DNA of 64,000 bases from Sinorhizobium sp. 8-89 (GTDB taxonomy: Bacteria; Pseudomonadota; Alphaproteobacteria; Rhizobiales; Rhizobiaceae). This document shows positions 17,723-25,681 of this stretch, piece by piece. The position numbers were made by a program, and so were the translations under genes. The stretch lies in the NCBI RefSeq assembly GCF_030124325.1, contig NZ_JASKLR010000003.1, positions 62,001-126,000 on the forward strand, read 5' to 3'. How positions within the stretch are numbered: position 1 is the stretch's first letter; the number at the start of each line of letters is the position of its first letter. The notes under the pieces were generated by a model. That model was given only the letters and a program-made list of their open reading frames with translations. It was not told where the DNA came from and did no database searches.

Positions 17723-17825
17723 TTAAAGCGCGCCGCATTCAATAGGAGCCCGGCGACGCGCTTTAAGTCTTTGTTTGCATGCATGTCGTTGTCCCGAAAC
17801 CGCTGCACACTTTCGGGCGACATGC
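17723..17825 (-). repeat. Palindromic intergenic repeat between permease and binding-protein genes
   Basis: Two nested structures: TTAAAGCGCG (17723-17732) with CGCGCTTTAA (17757-17766), and GCATGTC...CCCGAAA...TTTCGGG...GACATGC (17781-17825). The second motif is a type I recognise as common in rhizobial intergenic DNA. It begins right at the permease stop, so it is transcribed inside the operon and can fold as mRNA hairpins before the binding-protein gene. Confidence 0.65.
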
Positions 17826-17826
17826 G

Positions 17827-18696
17827 TTAGGCCCGTCCACTGCGGACGGACGGATGCCAGAACGTGACGGCCCGCTCGGCGAGCGCGACCACCCCGTAGA
17901 AGGCGGAGCCAGCCACCGCCGCCACGGCGATCTCGGCCCAGACCATGTCGACGTTCATACGGCCCACTTCCGTGGAGATCCGGAAGCCCATTCCGACAAT
18001 GGGCGTTCCGAAAAATTCGGCCACGATCGCGCCGATCAGCGCCAGCGTGGAGTTAATCTTGAGCGCGTTGAAAATGAAAGGCCAGGCGGCGGGCAATCGC
18101 AGCTTGACGAGTGTCTGCCACCATGTCGCCGCGTAGGTTCGCATCAGGTCGCGTTCCATGTGGCTTGCGGCGGCAAGACCCGAAACCGTGTTCACCAGCA
18201 TCGGGAAGAAGGTCATGATGACGACGACGGCGACCTTCGACTGCCAGTCGAAGCCGAACCACATGACCATGATGGGCGCCACGCCTATGACGGGCAGGGC
18301 GGAGACGAAGTTGCCAAGCGGCAGCAGACCCTTCTGCAGGAAGGGAGAGCGGTCGATCAGGATCGCCACGACGAAGCCGAGGCCGCAGCCGAGCGCATAG
18401 CCGGTCAGTACGGCCTTAAGAAAAGTCTGCCGGAAGTCGGCCGCCAGCGTCGGCAGGGAGTTGACTAGGCGCTGCCAGATCATCGACGGCGCTGGGAGCA
18501 GCACCGACGGAATGCCGAAGCCGCGGACGATACCCTCCCAAAGCACGAGAATGGTGATGCCGAAGAGGAGGGGAACGGCAAAGCGCGCGGCGCTGGCGGC
18601 TGTGCGGTGCGCAAAGTGCTGGCGCACGAGCCATTCGTTGAAAGCCCAGGCAGCGAGCCAGAAGAGCACGGCTCCGGCGAAAACGGGAATATTCAT
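17827..18696 (-). CDS. ABC transporter permease (SsuC/ThiX type), second
   Basis: A 289-residue inner-membrane permease of the binding-protein-dependent family with about six TM segments and the ATPase-contact loop AATWWQTLVKLRLPAAWPF. Related permeases serve nitrate, taurine and thiamine-precursor importers. Its start overlaps the stop of the upstream permease by 4 nt. Works with the adjacent permease, the ATPase at 20.4-21.2 kb and the binding protein downstream. Confidence 0.92.
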   Translation of the reverse strand: MNIPVFAGAVLFWLAAWAFNEWLVRQHFAHRTAASAARFAVPLLFGITILVLWEGIVRGFGIPSVLLPAPSMIWQRLVNSLPTLAADFRQTFLKAVLTGYALGCGLGFVVAILIDRSPFLQKGLLPLGNFVSALPVIGVAPIMVMWFGFDWQSKVAVVVIMTFFPMLVNTVSGLAAASHMERDLMRTYAATWWQTLVKLRLPAAWPFIFNALKINSTLALIGAIVAEFFGTPIVGMGFRISTEVGRMNVDMVWAEIAVAAVAGSAFYGVVALAERAVTFWHPSVRSGRA

Positions 18697-19577
18697 GGCT
18701 TGGCCCCCATGCGCTTGAGAACGGCCGAATGGGCGAAGCCGACAATCATGACGAGGACGGCCGCGAGCGCTGCCGCCATGAACAGGGCCGCCCAGATCTG
18801 CACGGTCTGGCCGTAATAGGATCCGGCTAGCAGGCGGGCGCCAAGCCCGGCCACCGCACCGGTCGGCAACTCGCCGACGATGGCGCCGACAAGCGAGATG
18901 GCGACCGCGACCTTCAGCGAGGTGAAGAGGTAGGGCATGGAGGATGGCCAGCGCAGCTTCCAGAAGGTCTGCGCCGGTGAGGCATTATAGGTGTGCATGA
19001 GGTCGAGCTGGATCGTTTCCGGGCTGCGCAATCCCTTGACCATGCCGACGACGACCGGGAAGAACGAAAGGTAGGTCGAGATCAGCGCCTTCGGCAGCAA
19101 CCCTGCGATGCCGATGGCGTTCAGAACGACGATGATCATCGGCGCGATGGCGAGGATCGGGATCGTCTGGCTGGCGATCACCCACGGCATCAAGGACCTG
19201 TCCATCGCACGGTTGTGGACGATGCCGACGGCGAGCAGGACGCCGAGAGCGGCACCGATGCCGAAGCCGAGCAGCGTCGCGGAAAGCGTGATCCAGGCGT
19301 GATAGATGAGGCTGCGCTTCGACGTGATCGCCTTGTTGGCGGTCGTATCCCAGATTTCGGCGACGACCTGGTGGGGGGCGGGCAGCACGGGCCGCTCCTG
19401 TGCCATCGTGTTCCGGACGATCTCGGAGAAGCCGATTTCGGTGCCGGCACGCGCCGCCGTATCGCGCTCGAAGGGCGCGTTGAGGAAAGCGGCCGCCACA
19501 TACCAGACGGCGATCAATAGCAAGACGACGGTGCTGATCGGCAACAGCTTGTCCTTGAGAAAGCTTTGTTCGCGCAT
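18693..19577 (-). CDS. ABC transporter permease (SsuC/ThiX type), first
   Basis: A 294-residue permease with an N-terminal TM, a periplasmic stretch of about 60 residues and five further TM segments. The coupling loop is YNASPAQTFWKLRWPSSMPYL. Pairs with the next permease as a heterodimer channel. It starts 2 nt after the small DMT-like gene, so all six genes from ATPase to binding protein appear to be one transcript. Confidence 0.92.
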   Translation of the reverse strand: MREQSFLKDKLLPISTVVLLLIAVWYVAAAFLNAPFERDTAARAGTEIGFSEIVRNTMAQERPVLPAPHQVVAEIWDTTANKAITSKRSLIYHAWITLSATLLGFGIGAALGVLLAVGIVHNRAMDRSLMPWVIASQTIPILAIAPMIIVVLNAIGIAGLLPKALISTYLSFFPVVVGMVKGLRSPETIQLDLMHTYNASPAQTFWKLRWPSSMPYLFTSLKVAVAISLVGAIVGELPTGAVAGLGARLLAGSYYGQTVQIWAALFMAAALAAVLVMIVGFAHSAVLKRMGAKP

Positions 19578-19579
19578 GA

Positions 19580-19915
19580 TCAGGCCCTTCCGCTGGTCGG
19601 CAGCAGCATCAACCCCATCGCGGCGATTCCGAGCAGCACGCCCGCCATCTGCGTCGTGCTCAGTTTCTCACCGAAGAGCGTGAAGGCAATGAGGTTGACG
19701 AGCACCAGCTGCACCACGGCCGACAGGGAAATCGCGAGCCCCAGGCCTCCCTCGCGCATCAGCTTCACCATGATCAGGTTGCCGATCACATAGAGCCCCA
19801 GAGCGAGCAGCAGCACGGGAACACTGTTGCTGGAGACGTAAGCGCGCGATGCGGTCGCGCCGCCAAGAAATATGAAAGTGGCAAGGAGAAGCCACAGAAC
19901 ATAGGCGGGGTTCAT
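19580..19915 (-). CDS. Small four-TM DMT/EamA-like membrane protein
   Basis: A 111-residue protein with four predicted TM helices (about 5-25, 30-52, 58-82, 86-104), the size and layout of small multidrug/DMT transporters. The typical motif AISLSAVVQLVLVNLIAFTL is seen in half-size EamA proteins. The substrate is unknown. It overlaps the GNAT gene stop by 4 nt and precedes the permease by 2 nt, so it is embedded in the ABC importer operon. It could help export or leak a product of pyrimidine breakdown, but that is only inference. Confidence 0.8.
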   Translation of the reverse strand: MNPAYVLWLLLATFIFLGGATASRAYVSSNSVPVLLLALGLYVIGNLIMVKLMREGGLGLAISLSAVVQLVLVNLIAFTLFGEKLSTTQMAGVLLGIAAMGLMLLPTSGRA

Positions 19916-20391
19916 GCTCGCTGACCTCCTGCGGCATGCCAGCTGTAGAGTCTGTCGGGCAAACCTTCCTCGTTCTCGCCGTCCGTTCTCCCAACCGCGA
20001 CGAAGCCTTCGCGCTCATAGAAGCGATGTGCGTCCGCGTTACGCTCGAAAGTCCACAGATTGAGCGCGTCCGGGGCGCGTTTCTTTGCCTCGCGCAGCAA
20101 CCGGGCGCCGACACCGCCCCTTCGGTGGCGTTCATCAACGTAGAGCGCCGTGACGAAGGCCTCCGATGACAGGGCGACAAAGCCAACAACTTCACCCTCG
20201 CGGTCGGCAACGATGATCGCGCGGTCCGCGAAGACAGTTTCCCGGTAATACCGCTCCACGTCGGTTGCAGCATGCACTCTCGGCATCCAGGGCGTAGCAT
20301 CGATCCAGCGGTTGAGAATACCGGCACATGCCGTCATATCCGCGATGACGGCGTCCCGGCACGTGATGTTGGCGGAACCGCTACTCATCAT
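19912..20391 (-). CDS. GNAT-family N-acetyltransferase
   Basis: A 159-residue acetyl-CoA-dependent transferase. The acetyl-CoA site is in ALYVDERHRRGGVGARLLREAKKRA, and the C-terminal NADAHRFYEREGFVAVGR is typical of GNAT proteins. It overlaps the ATPase stop by 11 nt and the DMT-like gene by 4 nt. The acceptor is unknown; in this operon it may acetylate an amine or a toxic analogue. Confidence 0.88.
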   Translation of the reverse strand: MMSSGSANITCRDAVIADMTACAGILNRWIDATPWMPRVHAATDVERYYRETVFADRAIIVADREGEVVGFVALSSEAFVTALYVDERHRRGGVGARLLREAKKRAPDALNLWTFERNADAHRFYEREGFVAVGRTDGENEEGLPDRLYSWHAAGGQRA

Positions 20392-21172
20392 AGCTATGCC
20401 CCGCTCTCAAGCCCTCTCGGACGCGATGGGCGATTTCCAGGAATTCCGGCGTCTCGCGAATGCCGAGCGGCCGCTCCCGGGGCAGAGTGGATTCGATGAT
20501 ATCGGTCACGCGGCCCGGGCGCGGGCTCATGACGACGATCTTGGTCGAAAGGTACACCGCCTCGGGAATCGAGTGGGTGACGAAACAGATGGTTTTGTTG
20601 GTGTGTGCCCAGAGTTTCAGAAGCTGCTCATTGAGGTGGTCTCGGACGATCTCGTCGAGTGCGCCGAAAGGTTCGTCCATCAGAAGAAGATCGGCGTCGA
20701 AAGCGAGCGCGCGGGCGATCGAGGCTCGCTGCTGCATGCCGCCGGAAAGCTGCCAGGGATACTTCTTGCCGAAACCCGAGAGATTGACGAGTTCGAGCGT
20801 ACGCTCGATCCGTGCCTTCCGCTCGTCCTTCGAATAGCCCATGATTTCGAGCGGCAAGGCGATGTTCTTCTCGATCGTGCGCCAGGGATAGAGCGCGGCG
20901 GCCTGGAAAACATAGCCGTAGGCGCGGTGCCGCCGGGCTTCTTCGGGCGTCATGCCGTTGACCGTGATAGCGCCGGAGGTCGGTCTCTCGAGGTCGGCAA
21001 TGACGCGCAGGAACGTCGTCTTGCCGCACCCGGACGGGCCGATAAAGGAAACGAAATCACCCTTGGCCACGTCGAGGTTTACGCCCGTCAGCGCATTGAC
21101 CGGCCCGTCGCTGGTCTGGAACGTGAGGCCGAGATCCCGAGCCGAGACCACGGAGGCAGAATTGGATGTCAT
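20381..21172 (-). CDS. ABC transporter ATP-binding protein (TauB/SsuB/ThiZ type)
   Basis: A 263-residue ATPase with Walker A GPSGCGKT, Q-loop in YGYVFQ, signature LSGGMQQR, Walker B LLLMDEPFGALDE and H-loop FVTHS. This set is typical of nitrate/taurine/pyrimidine-type importers. I put the start at the ATG for MTSNSASVV; longer in-frame options reach back over the start of the divergent cupin gene and add a Ser/Gln-rich non-conserved stretch. First gene of the six-gene importer operon. Confidence 0.9.
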   Translation of the reverse strand: MTSNSASVVSARDLGLTFQTSDGPVNALTGVNLDVAKGDFVSFIGPSGCGKTTFLRVIADLERPTSGAITVNGMTPEEARRHRAYGYVFQAAALYPWRTIEKNIALPLEIMGYSKDERKARIERTLELVNLSGFGKKYPWQLSGGMQQRASIARALAFDADLLLMDEPFGALDEIVRDHLNEQLLKLWAHTNKTICFVTHSIPEAVYLSTKIVVMSPRPGRVTDIIESTLPRERPLGIRETPEFLEIAHRVREGLRAGHSYDE

Positions 21173-21293
21173 GGGCGGATTCTCATTCTGGCTTGCCTGT
21201 GGCAGACTGCTATCCGAACCTGCAACATGCAATCGTGGATTTGCCGCCGATGCCGTCTGTTGAGGGTTTTTCAGCGAATTCTGGAGAGCGGTC

Positions 21294-21707
21294 ATGTCTC
21301 GATCATCCAATTCTGGCTGTCGCGTGGTTCGTCCGGGCGATGCCTATGCCGGCAAGCAGGGGCTTAATTATTTCGAGGGCATAGCCCAGGAAACGGTCGG
21401 CTCGACCGGTATTTGCATGCATCTCTTGACCATGCCGCCCGGGGCGCGCGCCAAGGCGCATCTGCACGAGAGCCACGAGACCGCGATCTACATTCTTGCC
21501 GGCGAGGCGCATACCTGGTTCGGCGATCGGCTCGAGGAGCATGTGATCGTCAAGGCCGGCGAGATGTTCTACATCCCGGCCGGCGTGCCGCATTTGCCCG
21601 CCAATCTCTCCGACAAGCCGTGCTCGGCGGTGATTGCCCGGACAGATCCGAAGGAACAGGAAAGCGTCGTGCTGCTGCCCGAACTGGATGCGCTGGTGCC
21701 GGCCTAA
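21294..21707 (+). CDS. Cupin-domain protein
   Basis: A 137-residue single-cupin protein. The metal-site motif is AHLHESHETAIYILAGEAHTWFG (His, His, Glu), and the second motif is PAGVPHLPANLS. Small cupins can be isomerases, dioxygenases or ligand sensors; the reaction is unknown. TGGAGAG lies 6 nt before the ATG. It is transcribed divergently from the importer ATPase and converges on the dihydropyrimidinase gene. Confidence 0.87.
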   Translation: MSRSSNSGCRVVRPGDAYAGKQGLNYFEGIAQETVGSTGICMHLLTMPPGARAKAHLHESHETAIYILAGEAHTWFGDRLEEHVIVKAGEMFYIPAGVPHLPANLSDKPCSAVIARTDPKEQESVVLLPELDALVPA

Positions 21708-21765
21708 CGCTCCGGAAAGCGATGTTGTCGATGACGTGGGTGACAGATGCGGCATCTGGTGTGCG

Positions 21766-23220
21766 TCAAACCCCGCTTGCCGGAATGCCGGTGCGCTGAA
21801 CGGCGCGCGGCGCCGTCACTTCCTTCCATGTAGAAAGAGCCGTGCTGACGGCGGGGAAGGGCTCGCGCCTGACGAACTCTCCGTGGCCTTCCTGCGTCTT
21901 GACCATGCCTTCCTCGATCGAAACGACACCGCGGGTGAGCGTGAAGCGAGGCAGGCCCGTCACCGTTTTACCCTCGAAGACGTTATAGTCGATCGCCGAT
22001 TGCTGGGTTTTCGCCGAGATCGTCTTCGAGCGCTTCGGATCCCAGACGACGAGGTCGGCATCGCTACCCACCAGGATCGCGCCCTTCTTTGGATAGATGT
22101 TGAGGATCTTGGCGATGTTGGTCGAGGTCACCGCGACGAATTCGTTCATGGTGATGCGGCCGGTGGCGACGCCATAGGTCCACAGCATCGGCATCCGGTC
22201 TTCCAGCCCCCCGGTGCCGTTCGGGATCTTGGTGAAGTCCCCGACGCCGAAGCGTTTCTGGTCGGTGGTGAAGGCGCAATGGTCGGTCGCCACCACCTGC
22301 AGCGAACCGGAGGCAAGCCCAGCCCAGAGGCTGTCCTGATGCAGCTTGTTGCGGAAGGGCGGTGACATCACGCGGCGGGCGGCGTGATCCCAATCCTTGT
22401 TGAAATATTCGCTTTCATCGAGCGTCAGATGCTGGATCAAAGGTTCGCCGAAGACGCGCATGCCCTTGGCGCGGGCGCGGCGGATCGCTTCATGCGCCTG
22501 CTCGCAGGAGGTATGGACGATATACACCGGACAGCCGGCCATGTCGGCGATCATGATCGCACGGTTGGTGGCCTCGCCTTCGACTTCGGCCGGCCGCGAA
22601 TAGGCGTGCGCCTCGGGGCCATTGTTGCCCTCGGCGAGCAGCTTCGCCTGCAATTGGGCGACAACGTCGCCGTTTTCGGCATGGACGAGCGGCAGGGCGC
22701 CGAGCCCGGCGCAGCGCTGGAACGAGGAAAACATCTCGTCGTCATCAACCATCAGCGCGCCCTTATAGGCCATGAAGTGCTTGAAGGTGTTGATGCCCTT
22801 TTCCTTGACGATGGTCTCCATCTCGTTGAAGACCTGCTCGCCCCACCAGGTGATCGCCATGTGGAAGGAATAGTCGCAATTGGCGCGCGTCGACTTGTTG
22901 TCCCACATGGTGAGCGCTTCGAGCAGCGACTGGCCGGGCGAGGGGAGCGCGAAATCGACGACCATGGTCGTGCCGCCGGCGAGTGCCGCGCGCGTGCCGC
23001 TTTCGAAATCGTCCGAGGAATAGGTGCCCATGAAGGGCATTTCGAGATGGGTATGCGGGTCGATGCCGCCGGGCATGACATAGCAGCCGCTCGCATCCAG
23101 CGTTTCAGTGCCGGAGAGGTTCGGGCCAATCTCGACGATCCTGCCGCCCTCGACCTTGATATCAGCCTTGTAGGTGAGGTCGGCCGTGACGATGGTTCCA
23201 CCCTTGATCACAGTGCTCAT
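21766..23220 (-). CDS. Dihydropyrimidinase (D-hydantoinase)
   Basis: A 484-residue cytoplasmic zinc amidohydrolase that opens dihydrouracil or dihydrothymine to the N-carbamoyl beta-amino acid, the second step of reductive pyrimidine breakdown. Metal ligands are in DPHTHLEMPF (His56, His58) and the likely carbamylated Lys153 is in FMAYKG; DHCAFTTDQK near the C-terminal third provides the last Asp/His region. Length is typical. It follows the amidohydrolase gene on the same strand, but a hairpin with T-run lies between, so it may also have its own promoter. Confidence 0.95.
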   Translation of the reverse strand: MSTVIKGGTIVTADLTYKADIKVEGGRIVEIGPNLSGTETLDASGCYVMPGGIDPHTHLEMPFMGTYSSDDFESGTRAALAGGTTMVVDFALPSPGQSLLEALTMWDNKSTRANCDYSFHMAITWWGEQVFNEMETIVKEKGINTFKHFMAYKGALMVDDDEMFSSFQRCAGLGALPLVHAENGDVVAQLQAKLLAEGNNGPEAHAYSRPAEVEGEATNRAIMIADMAGCPVYIVHTSCEQAHEAIRRARAKGMRVFGEPLIQHLTLDESEYFNKDWDHAARRVMSPPFRNKLHQDSLWAGLASGSLQVVATDHCAFTTDQKRFGVGDFTKIPNGTGGLEDRMPMLWTYGVATGRITMNEFVAVTSTNIAKILNIYPKKGAILVGSDADLVVWDPKRSKTISAKTQQSAIDYNVFEGKTVTGLPRFTLTRGVVSIEEGMVKTQEGHGEFVRREPFPAVSTALSTWKEVTAPRAVQRTGIPASGV

Positions 23221-23273
23221 TGGCTATGTTCCCTTGCGATTGTGTTTTCGGCCGCCGGAGGGGCCAAGAAAAA

Positions 23274-23294
23274 GGGCGGAACCATCGTCCCGCC
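23274..23294 (-). terminator. Terminator/attenuator between amidohydrolase and dihydropyrimidinase
   Basis: On the minus strand GGGCGG-G-AC/GT-T-CCGCCC folds with a 4-nt loop and is followed by TTTTTCTT, 8 nt after the amidohydrolase stop. It is a good intrinsic terminator placed between two genes of one pathway. Confidence 0.65.
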
Positions 23295-23301
23295 CATGAT
23301 G

Positions 23302-24552
23302 TCACTTCACGATTTCGGCCGTTTCGACCACGGCGTGGAAGAGGACATCGGCCCCCGCGGAGGCCCACTCCTTGGAGATGTCTTCCGCCTCGTTGTGGCT
23401 GAGCCCGCCGACGCAGGGGCACATGATCATCGTCGTCGGGGCGACCTTCGCGGCCCAGCAGGCATCGTGGCCGGCGCCCGAGATGAGATTCATGTGGCTG
23501 TAGCCGAGCTTCTCGGCGGCGCCGCGAACGGTTGCGACCAGTTTCGGATCAAAGGTCACGGGATCGAAATGGCCGACCGCCTCGATCGAACAACCGACGC
23601 CCAGCGCCTCGGCGATCTTCGGCGCCTCGGCCTCGATGCGCGCGCGCATGCCGTCGAGCTTGGCCTGGTCGGGCGAGCGAATGTCGATGGTGAAGACGAC
23701 CTTGCCGGGCAGCACGTTGCGCGAGTTGGGTGAAAAGAACACCTGGCCGACACCGCCGACAGCGCCCGGCTGGTTCTCCATGGCAACCTTCTGAACCATT
23801 TCGAAGATGCGTGACATGGCGAGACCGGCGTTGAGGCGCATGTCCATCGGCGTCGAGCCGGTGTGGGCTTCGCGGCCGGTGAGTGTAACTTCCAGCCACC
23901 ACAGGCCCTGACAGTGCGTGACGACGCCGATCTGCTTGTTCTCGGCCTCCAGGATCGGCCCCTGTTCGATGTGGTATTCGAAATAGGCGTGCATCTTGCG
24001 CGCACCCACTTCTTCGTTGCCAAGCCAGCCGATGCGTTTCAGTTCGTCGCCGAACGACTTCCCTTCCGGGTCCTTGCGGGCGTAGGCGTAGTCAAGCGTA
24101 AGAGCCCCGGCAAACACGCCGGACGCGACCATCGCGGGCGCAAAACGCGCGCCCTCTTCATTTGTCCAGTTCGTCACCACGATGGGGTGCTTGGTGCGAA
24201 TGCCGAGATCGTTCATCGTGCGCACGACCTCAAGACCGCTCAACACCCCGAGCACACCGTCGAACTTGCCGCCCGTCGGCTGTGTGTCCAGATGGGAGCC
24301 GATGTGCACCGGCAGTGCGTCCGGATCGGTGCCGGGGCGGGTGAAAAACATGGTGCCCATCTTGTCGACACCCATGCTAAGCCCGGCCGCCTCGCACCAG
24401 GACTGGAAAAGCCGGCGAGCCTCGCCGTCCTCGTCCGTCAATGTCTGGCGGTTGTTGCCGCCGGCGACGCCGGGGCCAATCTTTGCCATTTCCATCAACG
24501 AATCCCACAGGCGGTCAGCATTGACGCGCATGTTCTCGCCAGGTGCTGCCAT
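23302..24552 (-). CDS. N-carbamoyl-beta-alanine amidohydrolase (Zn-dependent, M20/ArgE-type)
   Basis: A 416-residue metal-dependent hydrolase of the hydantoinase/carbamoylase family, expected to cleave N-carbamoyl-beta-alanine or N-carbamoyl-beta-aminoisobutyrate, the last step of reductive pyrimidine catabolism. HIGSHLDTQPTGGKFDG holds the first metal ligands, NEEGARF the acid/base Glu, and GREAHTGSTPMDMR the dimerisation/substrate site. TGAGGAGAA before the ATG at 24552 decides the start; earlier in-frame ATGs add a poorly conserved 57-residue leader. A RutR-like operator lies 129-144 bp upstream. Confidence 0.92.
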   Translation of the reverse strand: MAAPGENMRVNADRLWDSLMEMAKIGPGVAGGNNRQTLTDEDGEARRLFQSWCEAAGLSMGVDKMGTMFFTRPGTDPDALPVHIGSHLDTQPTGGKFDGVLGVLSGLEVVRTMNDLGIRTKHPIVVTNWTNEEGARFAPAMVASGVFAGALTLDYAYARKDPEGKSFGDELKRIGWLGNEEVGARKMHAYFEYHIEQGPILEAENKQIGVVTHCQGLWWLEVTLTGREAHTGSTPMDMRLNAGLAMSRIFEMVQKVAMENQPGAVGGVGQVFFSPNSRNVLPGKVVFTIDIRSPDQAKLDGMRARIEAEAPKIAEALGVGCSIEAVGHFDPVTFDPKLVATVRGAAEKLGYSHMNLISGAGHDACWAAKVAPTTMIMCPCVGGLSHNEAEDISKEWASAGADVLFHAVVETAEIVK

Positions 24553-24680
24553 GGCGTTCTCCTCATTTTTTTGGTTTGCCCCTTGCGGTGCAGCCCTCAT
24601 GTTCCCGCCGGTCAAATCCAGGCTTTGTTGTTGGTGCCTTTCGATCAGTCGTTGCCTTTGTCGACAAACTGGCTGATAAT

Positions 24681-24696
24681 TTGACCGGTTGGTAAA
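24681..24696. promoter_or_regulatory. RutR-like operator between amidohydrolase and regulator genes
   Basis: TTGACCGGTTGGTAAA matches the E. coli RutR site TTGACCA-N2-TGGTCAA at 12 of 14 defined positions. It lies in the divergent region between the amidohydrolase and the TetR gene and could control both. A related 16-mer (13/16 identical) precedes preT. Confidence 0.6.
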
Positions 24697-24793
24697 CATT
24701 ACAACTTCCGTGGCGGCACTCAAGCCGGAAAAACAAAAAATCGGAGTTGCTGCCCAAAAAGATGGCGCGTCCGAATTTTGGGCAAGTCGGGCT

Positions 24794-24890
24794 GCTGCAT
24801 GTTCATTGGATCATATTCGATTCAAGGACAAAAACATGCAGCAATTCAAGGCGCTACAGCTTTGTGCGTCCGCAGAAGACGCACGGCGCC
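24794..24890 (-). repeat. RIME1-like element, copy 4 (reverse)
   Basis: In reverse orientation: GCTGCATGTT (24794-24803) pairs with AACATGCAGC (24833-24842), followed by the TTCAAGGCGCTACAGC segment and the GTGCGTC/GACGCAC palindrome (24864-24884). It lies just upstream of the TetR gene, so it is part of that gene's leader or promoter region. Confidence 0.65.
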
Positions 24891-24927
24891 ATTGTTGTTG
24901 TGCGCAAGCAGCGGGCAGGGGGGCAAT

Positions 24928-25599
24928 ATGGTACTTCCGAGAGCGGCCAGAACCCAGAGGCGTACACGCATACAGGAGGAGAAGGAGGAGCAGATCCTCG
25001 AGGCGGCGCTGGAGGTTTTTTCGGCCCACGGCTTTCGCGGCTCGACCATTGATCAGATCGCGGAAGTGGCGGGCATGTCGAAGCCGAACCTGCTTTATTA
25101 TTTCCGCACCAAGGAGGCGATGCACCGTGCGCTGATCGACCGCGTGCTCGATACCTGGCTCGATCCGCTGCGCGAGTTCAATGCCGACGGAAACCCGGTT
25201 GCCGAGATCCGTAGCTACATCCGCCGAAAACTGGAGATGGCGCGCGAGTTCCCGCGCGAAAGCCGGCTGTTTGCCAACGAAGTGCTACAGGGGGCGCCTC
25301 ATATCGAGGACGAGCTGAAGGGCCCGTTGAAAGCACTCGTCGACGAGAAGGCCGAGGTGATCCGCGCATGGGCAAAGGCCGGCAAGATCGCCAAATGCGA
25401 TCCCTATCACCTGATCTTCGCAATATGGTCCACGACGCAGCACTATGCCGACTTCGATGTGCAGGTTCGCGCCGTGCTAGGACAGGAGAACGCCGGCGAC
25501 GGGCGCTTCGAGGATGCCGCGCGATTCCTTGAGCGGTTGTTCGTCGACGGACTGCAGGTAAGCGAGCAACCCTCGTCGGAGCACGACGAAGGAGGATAG
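24928..25599 (+). CDS. rutR: TetR-family regulator, RutR-like
   Basis: A 223-residue regulator. The N-terminal HTH spans about 20-65 (ILEAALEVFSAHGFRGSTIDQIAEVAGMSKPNLLYYFRTKEAMHRAL), with the RutR-type helix SKPNLLYYF. The C-terminal ligand domain resembles uracil-sensing RutR proteins. Start chosen at ATG 24928, which is preceded by a G-rich ribosome site; longer in-frame ORF reads through the RIME copy. Position between the carbamoylase and the dihydropyrimidine dehydrogenase genes, plus the RutR-like boxes, supports control of pyrimidine catabolism. The symbol is by similarity. Confidence 0.85.
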   Translation: MVLPRAARTQRRTRIQEEKEEQILEAALEVFSAHGFRGSTIDQIAEVAGMSKPNLLYYFRTKEAMHRALIDRVLDTWLDPLREFNADGNPVAEIRSYIRRKLEMAREFPRESRLFANEVLQGAPHIEDELKGPLKALVDEKAEVIRAWAKAGKIAKCDPYHLIFAIWSTTQHYADFDVQVRAVLGQENAGDGRFEDAARFLERLFVDGLQVSEQPSSEHDEGG

Positions 25600-25681
25600 G
25601 TCGCTGGATGACCTCTTCCGCATGCCGCACGCTCTCCCCGCGCGGGAGCGGGGTCAATCAGATGCGGTAGCTCCTCGCCGC

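Noticed and set aside
25636-25653. CCCCGC/GCGGGG as a terminator between rutR and cyaC
   Set aside because: Only a 6-bp stem with no T-run on either strand.
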